Shown in pieces: positions 29,371-40,445 of a stretch of 64,000 bases of DNA. Where the stretch lies: contig JABYQQ010000001.1 in assembly GCA_022605405.1 (NCBI GenBank), positions 1,426,001 through 1,490,000 on the forward strand. Reading direction: 5' to 3'. The notes beneath the pieces are model-generated. The model searched no databases. It was not told the DNA's origin and worked only from the letters and a program-made list of their open reading frames with translations. A program made the position numbers and the translations under genes. Position 1 is the stretch's first letter. The number at the start of each line of letters is the position of its first letter. This stretch comes from Earliella scabrosa (taxonomy: Eukaryota > Basidiomycota > Agaricomycetes > Polyporales > Polyporaceae).

Positions 29371-31957
29371 TTACCAGCCCGAGGCGGCGTGATTGGTGGT
29401 CGGGGCCGGGTGAGCTGTCAGCCTCGCCTTCTTCGCTCTACCAGAAGTGATACCCAAGGCAGACTGTAGTGTCGGGCCGAAGGACTTGTCTGGCAGCCTG
29501 ATACCGGCGGGCACCATGTCCGGTACTCTAGCCGCGGTCCACTCCTTGGGTTGTTTGATCATGTCTATGAGGACTTTCAACGTGTTTTGGTGGTCATGAA
29601 CCATAGCAGCTAGGCGGCGTTGCTTGGGGCTCGGTTCAGGATTCTGATCCGGCAATTCCACCAACACGTTCTTGTCCACGCCGTCATCTTCATCGTCATC
29701 CTCATCGTCGTCTTCATCATCGTCGTCGTCGTCAACATCGTCCGATGGGGACGGAGCAGTGGATGGAGTGGCGGTGGGCAGCAAGGGGGAGGGTTTGAGG
29801 GTCCGCTTTCTTTCCTGCATGCGTTCAAATGACGTCACCAAGTGGTGGGCGGAAAACCAGGAGAGCAATGTTTGCAAGATCGAGTCCACAGCGCGGTCGA
29901 ACGTAAGGGGCTTGCTGTCGCCGATTGTGAGAGAGCCTTTCTCGATCGCCCTAAGCTTGGTAGCTCCGCAGACGTATCGCCCGTTGTCGATACCAAAGGT
30001 GTCGAAGAACTCGTCGAGGAAGATCGCGATGGTGGCTCCGTCGCAGTCGGACTTGAGGTAGCGCGCGGCGTAGTAAATCAAGACGTACAAGAATGCCTCC
30101 AGTTCATCGCAGATCTCGACCGATTTGCTGCGAGACAGCAATGCGACCGACATAAACTGCCAAGTTCCCTACGTCAGAAATGTCAGCAGCCATCTCGATC
30201 GGGAGCATGAGAGTGAGAACTCACGGTGCGTTCTGGCTGGCGTGGCCTTTGCATCTTTCCGTCACCAGCGAGCGGCTTCGACATCTCCCAATCGGCGAGC
30301 ATGCCGACCCACTTGACGGTCCAACGACCCTTCTTCGTGCGCACAAGAGTAGGGACGATCAGGATGTTGCCACCGCTGACGTCGCGGTGCAAAATATTGG
30401 AGATCGTGCAGGCCTTCCAGTGCGCTGTTATGTGATCCGTGAGACGCACTCTTCGACGAACACGACTCGAATACTCACCGACTATACAATCCTTTACGAT
30501 CGAAACAAGCTGCCGCCCATCCTGGAACTGAGACAAAGGCAGAGCCACCTCTTTGACGACGAGGCGGTAGTGTCGATGAAGGCGCAACGGACAGTCGGAG
30601 CGGAAGTCCGCGGTGCTGCCAACCGGGGTCGCGGAACCGTCCGAGCAGGCCTCCTCTTCGTCCTCTTCGGCATCTTCCCTCTTGCGCTTGAGGCTCGACG
30701 ACGAGGACGGCTTCAGAGTCTCCGAAGACGCGGTGTTGAGAGTTGAGAACGCGCGGGGGCGGTTCCGCTCCCACCACTGCGGCGTTAAAGTGTCTTGCTC
30801 ATTGATGTCTCCGTGACAGATAAGGGTTGGAACGTGGGGAATCCTCGCCTTATTGAGCTGCGCAAGGACATCGCCTTCCTTCTCCACCATCAGGTATTGC
30901 GCCCTCCACGCGTCCTTAAGCCAGACGAAGTCTCCCGTCTTGCAGTCGAGGGCTACATAGCCACGGGTGCCGCGGCCGGCCAGTCCTTTCGCGCGGAAGA
31001 TGGGCTTGCAAACGAGGAAGCACCGCATCCCGTCGCCGTCTGGGACTTGGAGACGATAGCGTGGCCATTCGGGCACCAGGGACTCGGCAAACCTCTGGCG
31101 GGCATGCTTCAACACGGAAGACGGCTCCGGGATCACACCGTCTGGGAAGTGGTGTGGTAGGTGATCGATGTCCGTGAGGCGTGGAATGGCAGCTCGGTTC
31201 ATTGTTTGATAGTCGTCGTCGTGTGGAAGGAGGCGGACAGCCGTGGGATCACAGCCAAAATCAGCATCGGTACAAAAGGAGAATACCCAAAGGAGGTTGC
31301 AGAAGAAGACCCAGTTCTCGAAGTAGTCGAAGAGGTAGGTGACGATAGAACCGGAACGATCCCAGCGAATGAAACGACACTTGCGTCCAATGATGAATAG
31401 CATGAACACCGCTAGAGGTTGCTGGACGAGCATGAGAGACTCTGCGTATGTGATGATCTGTCCGCGAGACTTCTTGCGCTTGATCGCCATCGCTGGTGCA
31501 ACACCTTTACGATCCTTGTCGTCATCGTACGGATCATTGGAGGTGTCGTGACGCTTGAACTCGGCCGGAAGGACCTGATCGCCCCATCGAGGTCGACCAT
31601 CGTCGGGAGCGGACTCTTTCCGGTAGAATGCCGCATCTACCTTCTGCCGTTCCTCGTCAACCATCGCCGGGTCGGGTCTGTCTCCGCAGTAACACATTAC
31701 AAGTCCCGGCGCCAGGTTGTTTTTGTTGACGACGTCAAACTAGTATGCAGCAGAGCGGTGAGTGGAGTCAGTAGCAAGGAAGAAAGATGATGACGTACGA
31801 AGCGCATGGTTAGATCTTTCTCCTCCCACTTGTTGGCGTCTTCGAATTCTGCGAACGGATTGGAAGTCGGTGGGGAGACGCGGGAGAACTCGTCAAACAT
31901 GGGGAAGAACTCTTCACAGAATATTTCGAACTCTTCGCCGACGCCCTTGTTCGCCAT
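29371..31957 (-). CDS. FunK1 fungal-type protein kinase
   Basis: Four exons (31799-31957, 30479-31739, 30225-30424, 29371-30168) sum to 2418 nt, giving 805 residues starting MANKGVGEEFEIFCEEFFPM. Family landmarks are in order: RGQIITYAESLMLVQ, then IIGRKCRFIRWDRSGSIVT, then TGDFVWLKDAWR. The catalytic loop is NILHRDVSGGNILI, the metal-binding block is GMLADWEMSK, and then come RQPERT and GTWQFMSVALL. FunK1 is a kinase-like family greatly expanded in agaricomycetes; its targets are unknown. An acidic Asp-rich run and a basic tail follow the kinase core. The third intron is 54 nt and stop-free. The gene converges on the O-methyltransferase, about 140 bp apart. Confidence 0.92.
29690..29745 (-). 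repeat. GAC/GAT trinucleotide tract
   Basis: This trinucleotide run encodes about 20 nearly uninterrupted acidic residues (Asp with some Glu) after the FunK1 kinase core. It is likely length-variable between strains. Confidence 0.85.
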
Positions 31958-32284
31958 GTCGTCTGCTGCCTTCACCCGTCGTTGCGGGGATTTGAGGGAC
32001 AATGACGACGTGTAAAAAAGGTGCCCAAGAGTGGTGGTGGTCCAAGTTGAACACGCTAAGCGCGTTTGACGCCTAAACACGACCACTTGACGCGGTGGTT
32101 AGGATATGCACAGCCACCTGAGGGAGCGCCTCGCGTGGTGAAAGGCGATCGCGCTGTGGATGCGGCGGACCTAGATACCATCGATAGCGGATTTTCCTAT
32201 GCGAGCTGACAAGTAACTCAGGACCTTGAGAAGTCTATGGAGATACTGTAGGGCTTGCGTATGCGTCTAGTACATGCTCACCAC
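31958..32284. other. Short intergenic region
   Basis: Spacer of 327 bp between the FunK1 start and the stop of the mitochondrial kinase gene. Nothing recognisable was seen beyond presumed promoter and 3' UTR sequence. Confidence 0.4.
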
Positions 32285-34872
32285 TCAGGCCAGACCTGCC
32301 GCAGCCATATGCGCGCCCTGCAGGCCACCCTGGGTAAACAAGCCCCTCATCCATGCTTTCGCGGTGACAAGTCGCGCGCCGGTGTCCATCCACCACTCTG
32401 CGAGCTCCAACGAGCGGTACATCTTCTCATAGCGCCTGACCATGTGAAGTGTTTGGTGAGCACACGGAACAGAGAATGGACACGAGTGGAACGTACCACC
32501 AGACCCAGAAGTAGTCCCAGAGCAACCCGAGCGACATGCCCGAGAGACCTTTCCGTCGGAGCTCAGAGACGAGCCGTTGGCTCTCGTCGAGCCAGACTGC
32601 GAACGTGCAGTACTTGGCGGTGATCAAGAATATTCGGACCTGTCAGTCGCCGCGTCAGCATGCATCGACAGCAAACACGGATACGTGAGATCGCCGTACG
32701 TTCGCATGAGTTGTAGCCAGCGCACGGTCGAGACTCCTGCCAAATGAATGCACATGGTCAGCCACATCCCTTTCAATCGAACAATTCTCCGAGTGGGACG
32801 CGCACCTGGTCAAGTCGTTTAGCTTGAGCACCATGAGCACTCTCCGCGGCACTCTCCGGAGCACATCGAACACGGACAGCAACAGACCCTCCTTCTGCAC
32901 AACCGCATTCCGGATCGCCTCCATCTCGGCCTCGGTCTGCGCCGACAAGTCGACCAAACTCCGCCCACGCGAAAGGTGTCGATCATCCGATGTCAGGTCC
33001 TGGTCCAGGTCTCCCCATGAACCTTCCAGGGCTGCGCGGCCAGTAATCGCAGCCTCGAATACAGGGTACTGCGATCCACGGAGGAGTAATCAGTTGTACG
33101 GATGGCACATAATGGTAGGACTTACGAGGTCCTCGTCGATGTTCCCGACGAGCTTCGCATACTTCCTGCGGTCCTCAAGCGTCTGCTTCGACGCGGGCGC
33201 GATGAGCGCGAGCCACCACTTGCTGTAGTTGATACGAAGGGCAGTATCGAGGTCGAAATACAAGCCGTGGTCAAGAAGGACGATCTCGAAGTTGTACGGA
33301 GATTTCGAGTCTGCTGGTGCACGTCGTATGAGGAGATTGCCTGTTGATACGAGTGAGCTTGACTCAAGTCTCCACGAGCGAGGGCACCGCAACAACTCAG
33401 ATACATACCTGGGTGAGGGTCCTAGACCGACGGAACCATGAGAACACGCGCCCCAGAAAAGTTTGACAGGAACATGTACTTACTGCATGGAACCAGCCGT
33501 TGATGTATACCATCTGGCTGAATATCCGCGCGAGTTCCAACGCGACTTTGTTTCGATCAATGTTGTTGTCCGAGAGATACACCAGGTCGTCTACGCGGCC
33601 GCCTTGGATATACTCCATGACAAGGATGCGTTTGCGCGCCTCCCTAACCTGCGCTATCGGTCGCGAGATGGGCATGGCACATGGGGAGACACATACGACG
33701 GAGTTGACTCACGTATGTACAAAGACGTGCGGACGTTCTCAAAGTCTGCAATGGCGCGTTCCGCGTTCCGCTTCTCGTGCACAAAATCCATCTCCTTCGG
33801 GAGGTTCTCTCGCATCTCCTCGCCAAGCCAGGTAAACTCAAAGTCGGGGAACCAGTGCTTGATCCAGCCTGGCCGAACGTCAGTGTCCAGAAGCGCAGAC
33901 TTGACAAGCACGCGCACCTAGCGACACCTCGACCATCTCCATGTCAATCTCGCAGAACTCCTGTAGGTGCGGGTGTTGAAGCTTGACCGCGACACGCTCG
34001 CCCGATCCTTTCAGTCGTCCGACGTGCACTTGCGCGAGACTGGCCACGCCGATCGGACGGGAGTCGAACTCGTCGAAGTAGTCCTCTATTGAGACGCCTA
34101 TATCGGAGATGAACATCTTCTCGAGGTCTTCATATGGCGTTGGTTCGCACTGGTCTTGTAGAGGGCGCATCGTACTGGTCCACTCGCGCGGCAGGACTGC
34201 GCTTTGTGGTCATTGGGACTCCACAGACATAGAAACAGCGCATATAGATACTCACACAGATGCCATGTGCTGGCCGAGCTTGATGAAGATGCCTGAAGCA
34301 TCGCTATAAGGACGAATGCATTTGCGAGCGGATGGGATGCATACCTCCATTCGCTAGCAGCGCCTTCAGTACCCTCCGTGCACTCCTCGTATGGCATTCC
34401 GAATACGCATCCGCCCGCTCCTGCTCCGAGTCATAGGTTTTTGCGAATGTAAGCTTGTAGTCAATCGCTCCGAGGACCGCCGCCTCTGCGTACGCAGCCC
34501 ATTAGCCCGCTTCCGCCCGCATCCACGCGAGCTGCGCCCCGTCTCTGCCACATCTGCAATGGACTCACCCGCAATTCGAGAGCAGCGCACCACAGCGAGC
34601 GCAGTATGACGGAAGGGCTGGTTGTAGTTGTACGCCAGCACACCTGCACCTCCGACTACCAACAGCGTTGTTGGCACGACGTACAACCATCCGTTCAGCT
34701 TCGGAAGCGTTCGCCCTAGTGTTGGAACATCATTCGTGGCGGTACTGTATTTTCGTGCGCGCGACGGTTGTGAACGAGGGAAATGCAAGTTTTGATTCCC
34801 TCGCAAGTACTGTCGCTGGATAGAGGTCGGCTTCCGGAGATGAAGTGCGCTGCACCGGCGTAGAGAGAGCAT
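32285..34872 (-). CDS. Mitochondrial UbiB/ABC1-family kinase-like protein (Mcp2/Cqd2/ADCK1 type)
   Basis: Twelve exons sum to 1914 nt, giving 637 residues. They are 34569-34872, 34345-34485, 34256-34292, 33918-34201, 33713-33868, 33484-33653, 33409-33421, 33126-33340, 32806-33068, 32700-32736, 32497-32639 and 32285-32435. The N-terminus is a mitochondrial presequence (MLSLRRCSALHLRKPTSIQR), followed by a hydrophobic helix (VVPTTLLVVGGAGVLAYNY). UbiB motifs are intact: KxGQ in IFIKLGQHMAS; PIGVASLAQVHVG; the ATP Lys in VAVKLQHP; DPHPGN; and a DHG triad in LLDHGLY instead of DFG. DHG is typical of the ADCK1/Mcp2 branch, not of Coq8. Yeast Mcp2/Cqd2 is an inner-membrane protein affecting coenzyme Q distribution. 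The DPHPG motif is carried by a 13-nt microexon. Confidence 0.9.
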
Positions 34873-35123
34873 GTACGTTAAGCCGGACTAGAGCTCCTGA
34901 TGTGAGCACGAAGTCAAAACATAGGCCCGAGCCAGCGAGGAGAAGTTGGAGAGCAGCGTGCCCAGTGTCCGTCGAGAACAGTGACATCGTCGGTCGCGGC
35001 GGCTCGGCCCGCCTGCACACATGGGCGCTTACTCACTACATGAACCTCCTCCAACGTTCTCAACAATCGTAGAGATACAATAGTAACTAGGTGACAGTGG
35101 GCGTGTAGAGATAGGTTTTACAA

Positions 35124-36498
35124 TCAGGGGTCCCCCAAGTGCACCTTCACCTCCTTGCCGCCTTTGCGGATGTCTGTCACCGAATCATCCGTATGTGGGT
35201 ACGAGAAACCCGACGTCGAAGTGTCTGACGCGAACGCCAGAGATGGTGGCAAGGCAACAGTAGTGGTGGCAGTCGGACCCGCTTCAAACCGCATAGTGGA
35301 CATGCGCGTCTCGCGCTCGCGCCGCGTCGCAGCCGCATGCGACTCAAAGTCTCCTGAGGTCAGTCCGAGCACGGACATGACGATGATGGAGGTGGGGACG
35401 ATGCCCTATTGTTCAATTTGAGTATTCGACTCGGATGCGATATTGAGAGATATACTCACGGTAAGCTGCGCGATGGGGTCATACACGATGTAGAAGGCGT
35501 TGCTGCCGATGAAGTACAGCGTGATCTCGATGACGAGAGCCGCACTGTAAATCATGGCGGATTCGATGATCAACAAGAGCACCTTCGTGTAGCGGAAGCG
35601 CGACGAGAGATCAGATGCTGTCAATTCACGTTGCGAGAACCTATTCCAGGGGGAGAGTTCAGTGTCTGAACTAGACTCGGTCAAGACACGACGACGTACC
35701 AAATACGCGCCGCGATCAGCGTCGTGACCACTACGTTGGTGACAAGCGACAGGGCAAAAAGAGACCCATTCCATCGTTCCAGAATCTGAAGTCCATGCCT
35801 GTCAAACACGGACACGATATCACAGCGGGATGAGACTTACGTCGGCGAAGGCGCTGTGCACGCTCTTCGCTTCGGCAAAGATGATAGCTTGCGCAAATCC
35901 ACACACTATGATGTTCCACTCAGGTTAGGAGGAGCTTTGAGTGACAGCGCTGAAACTCACCTGCCGAAGAGACGATCAAGAGAATAGGCACCACACAAAC
36001 CCGCCAATTCCCACCCCATACGTGCCAGCAGCGCCAGACCTGTCGTCATAATCAGCATCTGCTCGAAGCAAGACGATCCTGCATGTCTCCGCGCAACGTA
36101 CAACAATACTGTCTCCCAGAATCGAGTTCACCGAGTGAATGGTGACCTTGGCCACATTTGGAGGGGTAGAGACGTCCGAGAAGTACGCGCCAGGCCCTCC
36201 AGGCATGTCTCGCAAGTCGATGAAGCCCCAGATGAGCCGACAGAAGCCCAGAGAGACGTGGATGGTCGAAAAACAGAACATCAAAACGGCGACCCAGAAG
36301 ATAATTGGCGTAATCTTGCGCGTGTGTCGGAAACGCAAAATGTAGACGTACGAGCCGAACAGACATACATTGACGCCTGCGTTGCGAGTCAGTCCAATGA
36401 CACGATAGAGTCGGATAGGTTGACAGCGTACCGTAGAAGAGCGTCTCAAGCCATATAGCCGTGAGATACGCCTTGTCAAGTGGAATGAAAGCAACCAT
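35124..36498 (-). CDS. Seven-TM-like membrane protein of an agaricomycete family
   Basis: Seven exons (36432-36498, 36102-36376, 35961-36039, 35841-35905, 35700-35785, 35460-35640, 35124-35405) sum to 1035 nt, giving 344 residues. The start ATG gives MVAFIPLDKAYLTAIWLETL. About seven hydrophobic helices can be placed, for example NVCLFGSYVYIL, TPIIFWVAVLMFCFSTIHVS, CVVPILLIVSSAG, SLFALSLVTNVVVTTLIAA and LLLIIESAMIYSAALVIEIT. A WRCWHVWGGNWR segment between helices is typical of this lineage-restricted group. The C-terminal tail (about 85 residues) is polar and Ser/Thr-rich with basic sites, probably cytosolic. The layout resembles a receptor, but no ligand or G-protein coupling is known. The call rests on hydrophobicity and memory of similar agaricomycete proteins. 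Confidence 0.8.
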
Positions 36499-37916
36499 AG
36501 TCGACCTCGAGGATGAGTGAGCGGGGCGGGGCAGGGCCCGGGCTGGCATTACCTGGACCTTTTATCGACACTGCGCTGGAGCGCCAGGTGGCCTCCTGCC
36601 AACTAGAACTCAGGTCCATTGGTGCTAGGATTCCCCGGCTAGTAGCTCATGCGAGCCCGCTCGCCCGCTTCTCTGCTCCCGTTGGAAGACGTTGCTATAC
36701 GAGATGGAATTTTGTCCAGCGCGGTTTGCGCGGCCATCAGTGCATTGGCAGTTGGCATCTCTCCAGCCTGTGCCATTCGCTGCCGCAGACCCAATGCAGC
36801 GAACACTTCTCACCAGACGAAGCTCGCCGTGTCCGTGCGGTCAATGGAGCATCAGGCATTGCGTTATGTATTGGGAGTTCCTTGACCGATGCGGCGATGC
36901 CGTGATTGTGCGAGATCGATCCGGGAGCCCAATTGATTCGGGAGATATCTGAGTTATTCTAGGTGTAGCTGGATCGACAGGCACCCTTCGTGTCAGCCGT
37001 CGACCCTCCCCAAGCCTGAGCGGACATTTACTACTTACGGACCTGGACTGCACAGTGGAAGTTCAACTTCATGTACCGCGGCACAGCCTCGGGCTGGCAA
37101 GCGCTCGAAGTTGAACTGAGCTGATCCTTTCCGATTCAGTCCCACTCCAAACCGATCCACCTGATTATGTAAACCTTTCCTCTTATCCGAGCGTCACTTG
37201 CTCCCCTTCCTCATTACTGTCCATCATATTTGCCTCCCAATGCTCCCATGCATACGTATTGTTGGCCACACTCTATCGCGTCTGCTGCATCTCCGCCGCT
37301 GAACATACCCAGATCATGAGAGGATTGTCTGGTCATGCTCATGAACCCGCGACTGCAGGCTGGCACGGTTTGCGAGTGAAGTAGTGTTCAAGTTGCACGC
37401 GCTCTCAGGTACCGCCTTCAACCCGTATTCATGCTAACCACTACCTTGCCATCAAGGATAAGGAAAAGTAGTACCCGCACGTTAACTCCGGATAACAACT
37501 TCAAGAATCAAGACTTGTATGTATCATCATGCCACGCATGTCGCACAGGAATAGATGGACGTCGAGACTGCTGATGCGTAAGTCAACCAGCCTTTAAAGC
37601 TTCATAGCTGGTTCATCAACTGATGATATATATCCCTCTGACGTCTAGTTCGACAGATCTATCGATGCGTGGTTGGCGGACACTGCAATTGTTCAGAGTC
37701 AGACTAGGGGAGCGCCAACGCCCTACATCCGTGGCACCGTTGACGCGTCTGCGCCAAGTCACTGTGCGGACTCAACAGTCCGTAGCAACGATATCATTGT
37801 ATACACAGCGGGTTTACAACGGTGAATCGTCACGCAAATGTCCCTTGTGGCGCGCATAAAGATGAGTCAACCTCAAGATCCGTCCCCCAGTTCTTGGCGC
37901 CGCGATATACTGGAGG
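36499..37916. other. Intergenic region
   Basis: About 1.4 kb without a supported gene. A short inverted repeat (GAAGTTCAACTTC near 37049 and GAAGTTGAACTG near 37108) is visible. Two-exon coding potential near 37554-37825 was considered and rejected for lack of a consistent start and phase. Confidence 0.4.
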
Positions 37917-37922
37917 TATAAA
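37917..37922 (+). promoter_or_regulatory. TATA box of the aminotransferase gene
   Basis: TATAAA in the context GGTATAAAGAGG lies 55 nt upstream of the ATG at 37972. It is the best TATA candidate in the window. Confidence 0.6.
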
Positions 37923-37971
37923 GAGGGCCAGGGAAGAAGAAATAGAAGCATCCGTTACTACAGGCTGAACC

Positions 37972-39539
37972 ATGGCTTCTCCTGATCAACCGATAGCACT
38001 CCCCGCAGAGCTCAATGTACGTGTTTGACTATATACTCTTCCCGCAGCTCACATATCATGATGCGACTGATCATCTGGAATAGGCATCTAAGCTCGTTGT
38101 GACTCTGGCTCAAGAGCTGAAACCGGTGACTACTCATGAGGAACTGTCCTTAGGGGGTCTAGGGAAGGTATGTATACGCTCCGATACTTAGTGTATTGAG
38201 GGCTGCTCATATTGTGTGTCGTAGGTCATGACTGACCATATGGTCGTTGCCTCATATGACCCACTCCAAGGATGGTCTGCACCTGAGATCAAGCCCTATG
38301 GACCCTTCACGCTCATGCCGCACAGCTCGTGCTTTCAAGTCGCGACCAACGCCCTCGAAGGGATGAAAGTGAGAGCACTCGTACCGATGCACCTCCCACT
38401 CGTTCTACGATCCCGCTCAACTTGCATCTACTCTTAGGCATACATAGGGCCAGATGGGGTCCCGAGGCTCTTCCGACCTGAGATGAACATGGCGCGTTTC
38501 GCCCGCTCAGCAGCACGTGTAGCACTGCCCGTACGTGCGCTGATCTTCTGACGCGCAAGGTCCGTCCGCTGAGCGTCCTCCGCTCCCACAGGCGTTTGAC
38601 CCCGACGAGCTGCTAAAGCTTATCAAGAACCTAGTCATGGTCGACAAACGCTGGATACCTGCGGCCAAGGGTCACAGTCTCTACATCCGCCCGATGATCG
38701 TTGGGACGCGAGCCAGTAAGTCGCCTTCGCTCTCGTCTCTGATCATGTACCGGATGGGTGTTGAACGTTGAACCCCGCGCACGCGTACAGCTGTGAACTT
38801 CGCCATCTCGGACAGCGCGCTGCTTTGGGTGATGTGTACTCCCTCTGGGCCATACTTTCCGGGCACCGCGCGCCCGCTCTCGCTACTCGCCACTACGGAC
38901 GCGGTGCGCGCATGGCCGGGTGGTACGGGGGAGTACAAAGTCTCCGTGAACTACGGCCCGACGCTCAGGAATCACCAAGCTGCGCTTGATGCCGGATACG
39001 ACATGAATTTGTGGCTATTCGGAGACAATATTACCGAGGCGGGTGTCATGAACTTCTTTGTGGCCGTCAAGCGAGACGACGGGAGTGGGTCTCTTTATGC
39101 TCACCAGCAGTAATCGCGACTCCGTGACGCTGACGCATGATTTGCCTCAGACCTCGACCTGATCACCCCACTTTTGGACGGAACGATCCTCCCCGGGGTG
39201 ACGCGCGACTCGATCCTCGCGCTCGCAGCCGCGCATCCATCTCGCATGGTTCTGCCCGGGCTGTCTCCGAACACGCACTTGTACCCCGCCGAGCGCACGC
39301 TCACGATGCCTGAGCTCGAGGCGTGGGTCGCCGACGGCCGCGTTGTCGAGGTGTTCGCCGTCGGTACCGCGGTGGTCGTTGCTCCAATTGGGAGGATTGG
39401 GTGGGGTGGAAAGGAGATTGTGCTCCCAACGTTTGAAGAGGGCTACGGACCTGTCAGTAAGGCGCTGCGAGAGCGACTCACGGATATTCAGGATGGCAGG
39501 GTTGAGTGGGAGGGCTGGTCAGTCCCTTGTGATTCTTAG
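37972..39539 (+). CDS. Branched-chain amino acid aminotransferase
   Basis: Seven exons (37972-38016, 38084-38167, 38225-38368, 38438-38530, 38592-38715, 38791-39084, 39151-39539) sum to 1173 nt, giving 390 residues. Fold-type IV PLP aminotransferase motifs run in order: TDHMVVASYD; APEIKPYGPFTL; GPDGVPRLFRPEMNMARF; SAARVALPAFDPDELLKLI; WIPAAKGHSLYIRPM; GGTGEYKVSVNYGPTL, whose Lys (about 213) is the expected PLP Schiff-base residue; and ITEAGVMNFFV. The enzyme moves the amino group of Leu, Ile or Val to 2-oxoglutarate, in the last step of their synthesis and the first of their breakdown. There is no obvious mitochondrial presequence (MASPDQPIALPAEL), so a cytosolic form is likely. The C-terminus (WEGWSVPCDS) fits the family end. 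Confidence 0.93.
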
Positions 39540-40445
39540 TGAGGCCGTGGACATCCCGCTTCAGATTCCAGAAGCCATCAGGTGTCTGCTTCTTCATTGT
39601 GGTCCACCGGAATATAGAATTGATGTTGGAGCACCGGGGCAGCCTTAGTGGCTACGCGACTCGGCGCTTGCGACCACTGAGAGGGGTGGCTGTGCTGCCA
39701 ACTCTTTGCCATGAACCTCAACATGAACGTCACCAGAACTTGCTATCCACTCGCCCTTCCAGCATATGAGATAACACGGTCTCTATCTGAGGCTATGATC
39801 TTCTAAGCATGGTACGCCCACATTTAGTACGTACTGACTCCGTAGTTGGCGGACGCCTCGTCATCGGCCTTGGTCGCGGAGTGACCGTTGAACTTGAATG
39901 CTGGCAGATTTGAAATGATAGCTCTCGCGCTCCGAAGAATTTGAATGATTTGCTCATATACTGATCAGCCTTCCCTATGCCATTATATGCTAATGCGGGA
40001 AGACGCATGTAGTTCGTTCGAACTAACGCCTTTATGGCAGATTCCGAACGTCATCCTTGTCACCGCCCAGCAGCTATCTGTCTCCTGTGTCCTCTTACGT
40101 CTGACTCACTTACATCACCTGTCCTATCCATCCAGAACACTGGGTGGGACACAATACGAGGAGCCAGGCAGTCCCTTTGCACTCTGTCGTACTATGGAGT
40201 CGATAACTCACGGTGGCATGCTGGCAATCTCAATGTTCGAGGAGCTGGGTTCATAGCCTTAGGTGAGCGTATATGGGAGATTGGTACGTATTCCTACTTT
40301 GATTGATCGAGGATCTTGGACTGACAGGACCATTCACAACAATTCTCTCAGGATTCCGATCAGCGACCTCGCCGGCGTCATGACTGCAATATAGTCTGGC
40401 CACGGTCCACGTCTCGCCCGCACGCGATACCTTTAACACCCCATC
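39540..40445. other. Intergenic region
   Basis: About 0.9 kb between two plus-strand genes. I see no supported gene or repeat. Confidence 0.4.

Noticed and set aside
36513..36950. Plus-strand frames upstream of the multi-TM gene
   Set aside because: Overlapping frames with no splice or domain support; treated as promoter region.
37049..37120. Short inverted repeat (GAAGTTCAACTTC and GAAGTTGAACTG) as a terminator or element end
   Set aside because: Too short and isolated; no target duplication or transcription context supports a function.
37554..37825. Possible two-exon small gene (short ATG exon, GTAAGT donor, about 60 open codons after the acceptor)
   Set aside because: The phases of the candidate start exon and the better-looking downstream frame do not agree, and two frames are open there. 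Not enough support.
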